NCBI GenBank assembly: GCA_023390555.1
Contig: JAEWCQ010000021.1
Span: 62,001-126,000, forward strand
DNA from: Bacillota bacterium
GTDB lineage: Bacteria > Bacillota > Clostridia > Lachnospirales > Lachnospiraceae
Reading direction: 5' to 3'
Length of the DNA stretch: 64,000 nt
Shown piece by piece: positions 1 to 7,834 of this stretch (position 1 is the first letter of the stretch; each line of letters begins with the position of its first letter). The notes beneath the pieces were generated by a model. It searched no databases and was not told the DNA's origin. It saw only the letters and a list, made by a program, of their open reading frames with translations. A program made the translations under genes and the position numbers.

Positions 1-200
1 CCGCCGTGCTCACGCGCATCCTGAATCTGCTGATAAGCTTCCTGTACCTGTTTGAATTTTTCCTCGGCAAGATCCGCTAACGGATTATTAGTATTGGTAT
101 CCGGATGATATTTCCTGCTTAATTCCCGATACGCTTTTTTTATTTCATCATTTGAAGCATTGGGTGATACACCAAGTACTTGATATGGATCTGTAATCAT
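1..200 (-). CDS. J-domain (DnaJ-like) protein, C-terminus outside window
   Basis: The reverse strand from the ATG at 200 reads MITDPYQVLGVSPNASNDEI and continues into the window edge, so only about 66 N-terminal residues are visible. This is a J domain: YQVLGV opening, then helix II, then the HPD tripeptide (KYHPDTN, about residue 32) that stimulates Hsp70 ATPase. The remainder is missing, so zinc-finger or membrane parts cannot be judged and it need not be the housekeeping DnaJ. Its start overlaps the stop of the upstream gene by four bases (ATGA at 197-200), implying translational coupling with the DUF5685 gene. Confidence 0.88.
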   Translation of the reverse strand, partial: MITDPYQVLGVSPNASNDEIKKAYRELSRKYHPDTNTNNPLADLAEEKFKQVQEAYQQIQDAREHG

Positions 201-1033
201 ACTTCTAAATTTCCTTCCTTCTTTTGTTTCTCTGTATTATATTTGCTCCAGACACCGCCATACAGGACATTCCTGAGAATCTCTACATCCTCTACACAGG
301 GAAGCTTCTCAAATGCATCCGCTGTTTCGGCAATCATCAGTGTCAGGATTCCATAGCAAAAATCCTCATAATCTGCACGGTCTTTATAAAAAAACAGCGG
401 ATTGTAATTTTTCTTTTTGATATCCTCTTCCAGATCAAAATAGGCATCAATCAAATAGATGTATTTGCCCAGGAAAAATCCGATTTTGCGAAGGTTCTCT
501 TCCCAGATATCCTGTTTATAGACAAACAGTTCTGCCATCAGTGTTCCAAAACATCCGCTCACGTAATCAAGATTTTTTTCTCCCTGCGATTCGTACTGAC
601 GCAATTCTTTTAAGGATGTTTCCATTGCATGGCACTGTCTTGGGTATCTCTTTTCAATGACTGCATATTTCTTCCTGATGAACGCAGCTCCTGCGAATCC
701 ATTTAATTTCCGTTCATCATCCCAATCATCAAGAAAATGATGATAGGCCAGCGCGACATTCATATCTGCGGCATAATCACTGATTTCATTTAACAAAAGC
801 TCATGTTTTTTTACCGGGTGAACCATGCAGTGTTTCCTGGAATAGACAGTCTCCGGCTCATAAAGGGATGTGAGCAACAACACCAGGAACGTCATGTCGT
901 AAGTCAGCGTCAGCTGTCCCGACAAACCGTACCGTGTTTTCAGTGTATGACACAGGCCGCAATAATAGGCATGATAACGATTAAATTCCCTGATTTTCAA
1001 TTCCGGCTTATTTACAGTTACATAACCAAACAT
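197..1033 (-). CDS. DUF5685-family protein
   Basis: 278 residues, no signal peptide. I recognise it as the DUF5685 type, whose function is unknown. Visible marks are a CxxC pair (C25, C28 in YYCGLCHTL), an acidic cluster FLDDWDDE at about 100-107 and a second acidic helix IDAYFDLEED at about 195-204. Two Asp-rich helices are reminiscent of all-alpha class I isoprenoid synthases; that is inference only. The gene ends inside the start codon of the J-domain gene (ATGA), so the two are probably co-translated and may work together. A promoter lies 70 bases upstream. Confidence 0.75.
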   Translation of the reverse strand: MFGYVTVNKPELKIREFNRYHAYYCGLCHTLKTRYGLSGQLTLTYDMTFLVLLLTSLYEPETVYSRKHCMVHPVKKHELLLNEISDYAADMNVALAYHHFLDDWDDERKLNGFAGAAFIRKKYAVIEKRYPRQCHAMETSLKELRQYESQGEKNLDYVSGCFGTLMAELFVYKQDIWEENLRKIGFFLGKYIYLIDAYFDLEEDIKKKNYNPLFFYKDRADYEDFCYGILTLMIAETADAFEKLPCVEDVEILRNVLYGGVWSKYNTEKQKKEGNLEV

Positions 1034-1103
1034 AAGATCTTTTGTGTTCCTTTCCGAAAAAGAAAAATTTCCATTCCAAGCTTTTAACAGACATTATAAA
1101 TTA

Positions 1104-1132
1104 ATACTAATAAGTGTGTTCTAAAAAGTCAA
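1104..1132 (-). promoter_or_regulatory. Sigma-A-type promoter for the DUF5685/J-domain operon
   Basis: Reverse strand: TTGACT (1127-1132), 17-base spacer, TAGTAT (1104-1109). A TATAAT-like hexamer slightly downstream is an alternative -10. It follows the valS terminator and precedes the DUF5685 start by about 70 bases. Confidence 0.55.
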
Positions 1133-1155
1133 TGAACAAATCATAAATTCTATCT

Positions 1156-1202
1156 AAAAAAAGAGAGCATCGGCAGGTCTTTTCCTGACTTACCGGTACT
1201 CC
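1156..1202 (-). terminator. Intrinsic terminator of valS
   Basis: Reverse strand, just after the valS stop: the stem GAGTA-CGG/CAGG pairs with CCTG/CCGATGCTC around an AAAAGA loop, followed by a run of seven T (A-run at 1156-1162 on the plus strand). Confidence 0.75.
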
Positions 1203-1216
1203 TTTCTGATCTGCAT

Positions 1217-3865
1217 TTACTTCATCTGGGCGAGGCGTGCTTCTACCTGCTCCATCATCTGCTCATATTTTGCAAGCTTTTCTCGTTCTTCCTGTATCTT
1301 TGCTTCCGGAGCTTTGCCGACAAATTTCTCGTTATTTAACATTCCGTGAGAACGTGAGAGCTCTTTTGCAAGCCGCTCTTTCTCTTTGCGCAGACGTTCC
1401 TTTTCCTTTTCCATATCTACCAGATCTTCCAGCGGCATATACACAACCGAACCCGGAATTACAACGGATACTGCATCCTCAGCTATACCCCCCTTATCTT
1501 TCTGAATCACAACGGCATTGGCACTGATCAGATTCCGATAAGATTCCTGCATGGTCTCATAGGTATCACACAACTTATCCTCTTCCGTTACGATAATAAC
1601 CTTTGCTTTTCGGGATGGCGGAACATCCATATCGGTACGGAGATTACGGACTCCGCGGACAAGATCCTTGACCTTTTCCATCCGTTCTTCTTCTGCCGCA
1701 AAATTCCATTCTGTCTGATATTCCGGCCAATCCGATCGCATGATCGTCTCTTCTTCCGGATTCAGCGAACAGTAGATTTCCTCTGTTAAAAATGGCATAT
1801 ACGGATGCAGCAGTTGTAACGCCTGACCGAGTACCGTCTTTAACGTCCACAATGCAGCATTTGCCGCCTTCGGATTTTCTTCCTTCTTATAGGTACGGAT
1901 TTTTGCAATCTCGATATACCAGTCACAGAACTCATCCCAGATGAAATCATAGACTTTCTGAACGGCGATACCAAGCTCATATCGATCCATGTTCTCCGTC
2001 ACATCTTTCGTCAGCGTGTTTACCACAGATAAGATCCACTTATCCTCAGATGCCAGCTGCGAAACTTCCGGTTCGGTCACATCGGTGCCCTCTAAGTTCA
2101 TCATGATAAAACGGGATGCATTCCATACCTTATTTGCAAAGTTTCTCGATGATTCTACACGCTCCCAGTAGAAACGCATATCATTTCCAGGTGCATTTCC
2201 GGTAATCAGCGTCAGTCTGAGCGCATCTGCCCCGTATTTATCGATGACATCCAGCGGATCAATTCCGTTTCCAAGCGATTTGCTCATCTTGCGTCCCTGC
2301 GAATCACGGACAAGTCCGTGGAATAATACCGTATGGAACGGGGCTTTGCCCATCTGTTCATATCCGGAAAAGATCATACGGATTACCCAGAAGAAAATGA
2401 TATCATAACCGGTCACCAGAACGTCATTCGGATAGAAATAATCCAGATCTTCTGTATTCTCCGGCCAGCCGATTGTAGAAAACGGCCACAATGCAGAAGA
2501 AAACCAGGTATCCAGCGTATCCGGATCCTGTTCCAGATGTACACTTCCGCACTTCGGGCATTTCTCCGGTGCTGTTTTTGCCACTACCATCTCACCGCAT
2601 TCTTTGCAGTAATATGCCGGAATTCGGTGTCCCCACCACAGCTGTCTGGAAATACACCAGTCACGGATATTGTCTGTCCAGTTAAAATACGTTTTCTCCA
2701 TCCGCTTCGGCAGAAGCTGGATGTCACCGTTTTTCACACCTTCGACTGCCGGCTTGATCAGCTCATCCATTTTAACGAACCACTGCTGCTTGATCATTGG
2801 TTCTACCGTTGTGTTGCAGCGGTCATGAGTTCCTACATTATGGGAATGTGGTACTACCTTTACCAGAAGTCCCATTTCTTCCAGCTCCGCCACCAGTGCC
2901 TTCCGACACTCATAGCGATCCATGCCGGCAAATTTGCCCGCATTCTGATTCATGGTCGCATCGTCATGGATCACTACAATTTCCTCCAGATCATGACGCT
3001 TTCCAACTTCAAAATCGTTCGGGTCATGAGCCGGTGTAATCTTCACGCAGCCGGTTCCGAATTCCTTATCCACATAGGCATCCGCAATGACCGGAATCTC
3101 ACGATTAACAAATGGAAGAAGCAGATTCTTGCCGATAATATCCTGATATCTTTCATCATCGGGATTGACTGCAACTGCGGTATCACCAAACATGGTCTCC
3201 GGTCTGGTCGTTGCAATTTCCACAAATCGCCCTTCTTCTCCAACAACCGGATAGTTGATATGCCAGAAAAATCCATCCTGTTCCTCATGTTCCACTTCTG
3301 CGTCAGAAATCGAGGTCTTGCAGACCGGACACCAGTTTACAATCCTGGAACCTTTGTAAATGTAGCCTTTATCAAATAATTTCACAAAAACTTCCAGAAC
3401 TGCGTCCGAGCATCCCTGATCCATTGTAAAGCGCTCTCTGCTCCAATCTGCGGAAGAACCCAGCTTCTTTAACTGGTTGATGATACGTCCGCCATATTCC
3501 TCTTTCCAGTCCCAGCACTTTTCCAAAAATCCATCACGTCCCAGGTCATTCTTATCAATTCCCTGCTTCTTTAAGGACTCAATTACTTTTACTTCTGTTG
3601 CGATTGCCGCATGATCGGTCCCCGGCTGCCACAGTGCATTGTATCCCTGCATCCGTTTGTAGCGGATCAGAATATCCTGCATCGTATTATCCAGTGCATG
3701 TCCCATGTGCAGCTGTCCCGTAATATTCGGCGGCGGCATGACAATGGTAAACGGTTTTTTACTGCGGTCAACTTCTGCACGGAAGTATCCATTGTCTTCC
3801 CATTTTTTGTATAAACGATCCTCAATTCCTTTCGGATCATAGGTCTTAGCCAGTTCTTTACTCAT
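1217..3865 (-). CDS. valS: Valine--tRNA ligase
   Basis: 882 residues, the usual ValRS length. It charges tRNA-Val in the cytosol and edits misactivated threonine. Class I signatures are clear: HMGH at 53-56 within PPPNITGQLHMGH, and KMSKS at about 525. The CP1 editing domain, anticodon-binding domain and a charged C-terminal coiled-coil arm (last ~65 residues, rich in KEKERL) are all present. I chose the ATG at 3865 because AAAGGAG sits 8 bases upstream; a TTG two codons earlier lies too close to it. Expression should follow tRNA-Val charging through the T-box leader upstream. Confidence 0.97.
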   Translation of the reverse strand: MSKELAKTYDPKGIEDRLYKKWEDNGYFRAEVDRSKKPFTIVMPPPNITGQLHMGHALDNTMQDILIRYKRMQGYNALWQPGTDHAAIATEVKVIESLKKQGIDKNDLGRDGFLEKCWDWKEEYGGRIINQLKKLGSSADWSRERFTMDQGCSDAVLEVFVKLFDKGYIYKGSRIVNWCPVCKTSISDAEVEHEEQDGFFWHINYPVVGEEGRFVEIATTRPETMFGDTAVAVNPDDERYQDIIGKNLLLPFVNREIPVIADAYVDKEFGTGCVKITPAHDPNDFEVGKRHDLEEIVVIHDDATMNQNAGKFAGMDRYECRKALVAELEEMGLLVKVVPHSHNVGTHDRCNTTVEPMIKQQWFVKMDELIKPAVEGVKNGDIQLLPKRMEKTYFNWTDNIRDWCISRQLWWGHRIPAYYCKECGEMVVAKTAPEKCPKCGSVHLEQDPDTLDTWFSSALWPFSTIGWPENTEDLDYFYPNDVLVTGYDIIFFWVIRMIFSGYEQMGKAPFHTVLFHGLVRDSQGRKMSKSLGNGIDPLDVIDKYGADALRLTLITGNAPGNDMRFYWERVESSRNFANKVWNASRFIMMNLEGTDVTEPEVSQLASEDKWILSVVNTLTKDVTENMDRYELGIAVQKVYDFIWDEFCDWYIEIAKIRTYKKEENPKAANAALWTLKTVLGQALQLLHPYMPFLTEEIYCSLNPEEETIMRSDWPEYQTEWNFAAEEERMEKVKDLVRGVRNLRTDMDVPPSRKAKVIIVTEEDKLCDTYETMQESYRNLISANAVVIQKDKGGIAEDAVSVVIPGSVVYMPLEDLVDMEKEKERLRKEKERLAKELSRSHGMLNNEKFVGKAPEAKIQEEREKLAKYEQMMEQVEARLAQMK

Positions 3866-3944
3866 ATTCAATTCTCCTTTTCAAAAATACATCGTGTTAC
3901 AAGGTCTTTCTTAAATAGAAAGAACAAAATTTTTCCTAAATAGA

Positions 3945-4228
3945 ATAAAAACCCTCCACATCCAGGGATGTGAAGGGCGTATGATCGCGGTACCACCTTC
4001 GTTATGCTGCAATCTTTTGAATCCTGCCGCATATCTCATGTTCTTTAACGGGAACCGTCCGGAAGAACTTCTGACAGCAATATGCTGACTTTCTGGGCTC
4101 TTCAGTTCGAAAGCTACCTTCCACAAATCGTATTCAGACAATCTTACAGCCAGGGAATCGTCCTCTCTTGGAATCGTATCTGCGTACTCCTCTTTCTCAT
4201 TACTTCTGCTTATATTTATTACAACTAT
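3945..4228 (-). ncRNA. T-box leader of valS
   Basis: Reverse strand. The diagnostic T-box sequence AAGGTGGTACCGCG lies at 3986-4000. It is followed by a terminator stem (3952-3977, CCCTTCACATCC against GGATGTGGAGGG) and a T-run, so uncharged tRNA-Val should favour the antiterminator. The stem I region is at about 4080-4220 and contains the AGAGAGG and GGAAGG segments typical of these leaders. A GTA within GGAAGGTAGC (about 4117-4126) is a possible valine specifier codon, but I could not fold the loop to confirm it. Confidence 0.88.
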
Positions 4229-4232
4229 TGTC

Positions 4233-4261
4233 ATCATAATTTTATCATGGGCTTTTGTCAA
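4233..4261 (-). promoter_or_regulatory. Strong promoter of the valS T-box transcript
   Basis: Reverse strand: perfect TTGACA (4256-4261), 17-base spacer, TATGAT (4233-4238). Start of transcription is expected near 4226, which fits the 5' edge of the T-box leader. Confidence 0.8.
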
Positions 4262-4346
4262 TAGAAAATTAGCGGAAACATGTGGTTTCTGACACCGATT
4301 CATAGACATTACTCCCCCGAACTGCGCTTACTCCCGGATTTCAGCC

Positions 4347-4559
4347 TCAGACAGCAGATGATCTGCCTACTTCCTCCGGCTTTATATTCAAATATGCGCA
4401 CAATGTCAAAAATTCAGTCGCATTCAATGTTTTTGTCGTCCCTATGAGCAGTTTCTCTTCCAGAATACCGGTATCCTCTGCCACCTGCCCCGTAGGTATC
4501 CGGTTATTTTTCAGATATTCTGTCAACCATAATGTTGCTGAGCTTTTTTTCAAAGACAT
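4347..4559 (-). CDS. Small helix-turn-helix protein
   Basis: About 70 residues starting MSLKKSSATLWLTEYL. The segment TGQVAEDTGILEEKLLIG resembles the HTH of Cro/XRE-type proteins, followed by FLTLCAYLNIKPEEV, the usual closing helix of such small regulators. The reading frame is open further upstream, but the -10 of its likely promoter covers the next ATG (4598), so the ATG at 4559 (weak GGTGG ribosome site) is preferred. It is divergent from another XRE protein and their promoters nearly touch, suggesting cross-regulation. Target unknown. Confidence 0.6.
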   Translation of the reverse strand: MSLKKSSATLWLTEYLKNNRIPTGQVAEDTGILEEKLLIGTTKTLNATEFLTLCAYLNIKPEEVGRSSAV

Positions 4560-4596
4560 CACCACCGATTCTTGATTTCTAAGAAACCCTATTCTC

Positions 4597-4625
4597 ATTA
4601 TATTCTTTCTTTCTCGGATTGTAAA
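4597..4625 (-). promoter_or_regulatory. Promoter of the leftward small HTH gene
   Basis: Reverse strand: TTTACA (4620-4625), 17-base spacer, TATAAT (4597-4602). It lies back to back with the rightward promoter at 4655-4683. Confidence 0.6.
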
Positions 4626-4654
4626 TCTGATTTTTCTTTGTATTCGAGAATTGA

Positions 4655-4683
4655 TTGACGTCCCGGAATCGGTAAGATATGAT
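4655..4683 (+). promoter_or_regulatory. Promoter of the rightward XRE gene
   Basis: TTGACG (4655-4660), 17-base spacer, TATGAT (4678-4683), 20 bases before the ATG at 4703. The spacer contains CCCGGAATCGG. Confidence 0.65.
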
Positions 4684-4702
4684 ACAAAAAGAGGTGTAAA
4701 AT

Positions 4703-5029
4703 ATGAAAAACGACAAAATTGCCAAAGTCTTAAAAGCATATCGCAAACAGAATCAATATACTGTAAATGATGTCGCAATTTTTCTGGAAGGAAAAGATAT
4801 AAAGGTTGCGCCTAAGACCATCTATGGATGGGAAAGCGGACAATCACAGCCGGATGCGGACACCCTGCTGTTGCTTTGTGAAATCTATAATATAACCGAC
4901 ATTCTTGCGGCTTTCGGCTATGTGCAAAACGGCACCTTCTCCTTAACCAATCAGGAAAAAGAACTGGTAACACAGTTTCGACAGCATCCACAGATGCAGG
5001 ATGCCGTTCGAAAGCTGTTAGATTTTTAA
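4703..5029 (+). CDS. XRE-family transcriptional regulator
   Basis: 108 residues. An N-terminal helix-turn-helix (about 5-65) reads like classic XRE/Cro: AYRKQNQYTVNDVAIFL, then a recognition helix (APKTIYGWESG) and DADTLLLLCEIYNI. The last ~35 residues (TNQEKELVTQFRQHP) form the short helical tail often found in clostridial and phage-like repressors. Ribosome site AAGAGGTG precedes the ATG. It probably controls its own promoter and the divergent small HTH gene. No phage genes lie nearby, so the physiological target cannot be told. Confidence 0.85.
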   Translation: MKNDKIAKVLKAYRKQNQYTVNDVAIFLEGKDIKVAPKTIYGWESGQSQPDADTLLLLCEIYNITDILAAFGYVQNGTFSLTNQEKELVTQFRQHPQMQDAVRKLLDF

Positions 5030-5038
5030 ATATAAAAC

Positions 5039-5074
5039 AAGAACTCCTCCTGCAATTTTACAGGGGGAGTTCTT
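5039..5074. terminator. Bidirectional terminator between XRE and GNAT genes
   Basis: The inverted repeat AAGAACTCCTCCTG / CAGGGGGAGTTCTT with an 8-base loop, with T-rich sequence on the plus side and an AT-rich flank on the other. It serves the two converging genes. Confidence 0.8.
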
Positions 5075-5095
5075 TTATTCCCGCTGAGCGGTGCT

Positions 5096-6049
5096 CTATT
5101 CCAGCGTCAGATTCAGATACCCGTCTCTAACATCCGCATCACCCAGAATCATTCCAAAGCTTCGTCTGCTGCCACCAGCCGTTACCGGCCGCCTCACAAC
5201 AACCGTGGCTGGAGACAGACGCAATTTCTCGAGCACACCCTCGATATCTGTGTCGGAAAGTGTGGTCTCCAGAATCTTCATATGACCATCCTCCATCCGA
5301 TACATCAAAATATCTTCCATATCATCATGAAATACCTTATAGGCAACTCCGCCGCAGTACTCATTTTCCAGCATTGCATAGGAAACGGCAGCTTCGTCCC
5401 ACTCCACATACCCATTCCTTAGCAGCTTTTCATCCCGGATTTTTTTATATTCGCGCGGCGTGATGGTCAAAAGCCAATAACGCTGTGCATTTCCGCTGTT
5501 GCTCACTGTCATTCCGACCGCGGTAAGGCCGTTTCGATTCGGTGCCGGTGCAAGTTCCGCCGCACAAAGAACCGCATCCTCCTGTATTTTCGTCTGAATA
5601 GACCGCTCTGTTACGGCAAATGCATCACGGAATCCCATTCTGCGATAATAGCCGGAAAGACTCTCTGAAGCGGGCTCCAGCACAAGCGGTACCTGAAGCA
5701 GCCGATGGGCCTCTTCCAGCAGTGCCCTGGCATATCCTCTTTTTCGGCAGGCTTTCCGGGTTGCCACGGCATAGATATAGCGAATCGGCAGACTGCTGCA
5801 TCCCTTCCCGCAATCGCTCAAAACTTCCTGACAATGTAAATAAGCCGGCAGCATGGAGATCATGGAAACCGGCTTCCCATCCAGCAGATAGACCAGCAGA
5901 TTCTCTTCAAGAAACCGATTGGCAAAATAGAACTCTATGTATTCCTTCTCATCACCAAATGCCTCAATCCAAAGACTCGTCAAATCCGGTATCATCTGCC
6001 TGTCTGCATATGTGATTTTCCCTTTCATTTCTTCCTTCCATGCGTTCAT
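5096..6049 (-). CDS. GNAT-family N-acetyltransferase
   Basis: 317 residues. The N-terminal half is a GNAT fold: the acetyl-CoA loop is visible in YIYAVATRKACRKRGYARAL (about 92-111), followed by the EPASESLSGYYRRMGF segment typical of motif B. The C-terminal ~170 residues are a separate domain without a name I can give; the length suits the Eis-like two-domain arrangement. Substrate unknown. It starts 20 bases after the upstream DUF2156 gene, so the two are likely one transcript. A second in-frame ATG at 6028, with GGAAGG five bases upstream, is an equally good start. Confidence 0.8.
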   Translation of the reverse strand: MNAWKEEMKGKITYADRQMIPDLTSLWIEAFGDEKEYIEFYFANRFLEENLLVYLLDGKPVSMISMLPAYLHCQEVLSDCGKGCSSLPIRYIYAVATRKACRKRGYARALLEEAHRLLQVPLVLEPASESLSGYYRRMGFRDAFAVTERSIQTKIQEDAVLCAAELAPAPNRNGLTAVGMTVSNSGNAQRYWLLTITPREYKKIRDEKLLRNGYVEWDEAAVSYAMLENEYCGGVAYKVFHDDMEDILMYRMEDGHMKILETTLSDTDIEGVLEKLRLSPATVVVRRPVTAGGSRRSFGMILGDADVRDGYLNLTLE

Positions 6050-6069
6050 TATTCTGACCTGCCCGTTTC

Positions 6070-6960
6070 CTATCTAACATATTCTGCGGAATATTTTTCC
6101 AGTAAGATATCCGGATAATAGGAAAGCTTTGCTTTTCTCAGCCCTTCCGCACCTGTATCATCTTCCCGGTTGACATACTGAAAATTCTGACATTCATGCT
6201 GCACAAACTGCTGATTGACCATCGGGTACGCACCCTGTATATCCGGAAATGCCTTTTCAATATGCACGACAAACGTATCGGAGTTTAACGGCTCACCGAT
6301 GGTAAATGCAACGATTTCCCCGTCTACCCGAAGCACACCGCCGACAAATCCGAGTTCTGAAAAATGCTCGACAGATTCTCTCACGGCACAGAACTCATCC
6401 TCCATGCTCTTGTTCCATTTACAGGCTTTCCTGTCACACCAATTTTCATTCATCTTAAGGCAATCATTCTTATTTTCTTCGGTCATCGGCTCATACGTCC
6501 AATTGCTGTTCTCCATAAAACGGTTGATATGATTCCGTTTTCCATGCAGCTTCTTACCTGCAAGTGTAGACAGCTTCTCCACGGAATAAATATAATCAAA
6601 CCCATCCCGTTCCTCCTGAAACTGAAACTTTCCGGGAAACCATTCTTCTAATAATACCCTGTCTTCGCTCAGGATACTGTCAAACTGTAAAATCTGTTTC
6701 TTTTCTGCGGCATCTTCTATCAGGGTTTCCAGTACACGCCTCTTATCTCCGTTTCCGATTGGAAATGCCAGGCAGTCATCCCCTTCCGCATCAAACTTAA
6801 TTACGCAGCAGCCATAAAGCTCTGCTACCTCAACCTGATAAATATCTCTCCATATAAAATTGTTGCCGAAACTGAATTCACAACCTCTGCGGTCGTCTTC
6901 TTTCATTTTTTGCGTAATCCACGCCTTGTCTTCTAATGTAATTTTCTTAAATTGAATCAT
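6070..6960 (-). CDS. DUF2156 (LPG synthase C-terminal-like) protein
   Basis: 296 residues, soluble. It resembles the free-standing DUF2156 family, a double-GNAT fold related to the catalytic domain of lysyl-phosphatidylglycerol synthase and FemX-type aminoacyl transferases. Signs are FSFGNNFIWRD near the N-terminus, KKLHGKRNHINRF (about 136-149), the core GEIVAFTIGEPL, and VNREDDTGAEGLRKAKLSYYP near the end. No membrane flippase domain is attached, so the acceptor is unknown. It sits directly upstream of a GNAT gene in the same direction. ATG at 6960. Confidence 0.8.
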   Translation of the reverse strand: MIQFKKITLEDKAWITQKMKEDDRRGCEFSFGNNFIWRDIYQVEVAELYGCCVIKFDAEGDDCLAFPIGNGDKRRVLETLIEDAAEKKQILQFDSILSEDRVLLEEWFPGKFQFQEERDGFDYIYSVEKLSTLAGKKLHGKRNHINRFMENSNWTYEPMTEENKNDCLKMNENWCDRKACKWNKSMEDEFCAVRESVEHFSELGFVGGVLRVDGEIVAFTIGEPLNSDTFVVHIEKAFPDIQGAYPMVNQQFVQHECQNFQYVNREDDTGAEGLRKAKLSYYPDILLEKYSAEYVR

Positions 6961-6992
6961 AGTATTTTCCTCTCAAAGCATTTTACCCTATT

Positions 6993-7021
6993 CTGTCAAT
7001 TATTACAGTACCTTTTGACAG
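6993..7021. repeat. 7-bp inverted repeat upstream of the DUF2156 gene
   Basis: CTGTCAA and TTGACAG separated by 15 bases, centred about 47 bases before the DUF2156 start, enclosing TAATAAT, a possible -10. It could be a regulator site; it has no T-run and is not a terminator. Confidence 0.35.
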
Positions 7022-7088
7022 ATTTCATGAAACTTTTATGATTTGTTCGGGTCTTCCCTACCACAAATATGCTTTGCAAATGCAGTCG

Positions 7089-7667
7089 CTATACAGCACC
7101 CAGCCCGTCAAACGCACAGGCGATCAGCCTTTTTACAAAATCCGGATCGACGGGCTCACCGGTAATCAGCAGGCGGTAAAAAACAGGTGCAAAAATCAGA
7201 TCGATGCTCAGATCAACATCCATATCTCTTCTCAATTCTCCTCTCGTAACACCGCGCTCCAGAATTTTACGCGAGATCAGACGTCTGGGATTAAAGTATC
7301 TTGTACGATACTCCTCCGCTACATTTTTATCAAATTGTCCCTCCGCGATAATCTCCGCTATCGCTTTCCCTTTCGAGCCGGTAAGAAACTGTGCCAGATT
7401 ATTTACCTGCTGAAAAAGGTCCTCTTCTGCCGACCCGGTATCCGGTATTTCAAGCATTGACTCAGTCGCCGCAAAAAAACCATCCAGCATGACAGCCGCC
7501 TTATTTGGCCACCATTTATAAATGGTTGCTTTACTTACACCGGCCTTTTCAGCAATACCATCGACCGTTACCGTATGAAAATCATACTCCAGCAGCATAT
7601 CATAAGCTGCTGTCAGTATGGCTTCTTTCGTTTTCTCACTACGGGGACGTCCTAACTTTTTATCCAT
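7089..7667 (-). CDS. TetR/AcrR-family repressor
   Basis: 192 residues. The N-terminal HTH is textbook TetR: GRPRSEKTKEAILTAAYDML, then VDGIAEKAGVSKATIYKWW (recognition helix, about 32-50). The C-terminal ligand and dimer domain is all helical. It is divergent from an MFS transporter, and a palindrome fitting a TetR operator overlaps the MFS transcription start. This suggests a drug- or metabolite-responsive repressor of that pump. Ribosome site AAGGAG precedes the ATG at 7667. The ligand cannot be inferred. Confidence 0.92.
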   Translation of the reverse strand: MDKKLGRPRSEKTKEAILTAAYDMLLEYDFHTVTVDGIAEKAGVSKATIYKWWPNKAAVMLDGFFAATESMLEIPDTGSAEEDLFQQVNNLAQFLTGSKGKAIAEIIAEGQFDKNVAEEYRTRYFNPRRLISRKILERGVTRGELRRDMDVDLSIDLIFAPVFYRLLITGEPVDPDFVKRLIACAFDGLGAV

Positions 7668-7744
7668 CTGATTCTCCTTATTCTTTATTCAGCATTCAGA
7701 AACGATACGTTTATTATATAACTTTTTTTTATAGGATAAAAGAG

Positions 7745-7772
7745 TTGACAAAATGAAAAAATGGAATATAAT
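7745..7772 (+). promoter_or_regulatory. MFS transporter promoter
   Basis: Perfect TTGACA (7745-7750) and perfect TATAAT (7767-7772) with a 16-base spacer. Transcription should start near 7779, against the operator at 7781-7798. Confidence 0.75.
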
Positions 7773-7780
7773 ATATTTAT

Positions 7781-7798
7781 AAACTAAACGTTCAGTTT
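7781..7798. promoter_or_regulatory. Likely TetR operator
   Basis: AAACTAAACGTTCAGTTT is an 18-bp palindrome with one mismatched pair, centred on ACGT and located at the predicted MFS transcription start. Binding there by the divergent TetR protein would block initiation. Confidence 0.7.
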
Positions 7799-7834
7799 TT
7801 AATTGTGAATCAACATTCTACCTGGAGGTATTGT

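Noticed and set aside
2333..3379. Long open frame antisense to valS (348 codons)
   Set aside because: It lies opposite a clear valyl-tRNA synthetase, has Cys/His-rich, non-protein-like composition and no ribosome site.
3911..4309. Open frame of 132 codons upstream of valS
   Set aside because: It runs through the T-box leader, including the T-box and terminator, so it is not a gene.
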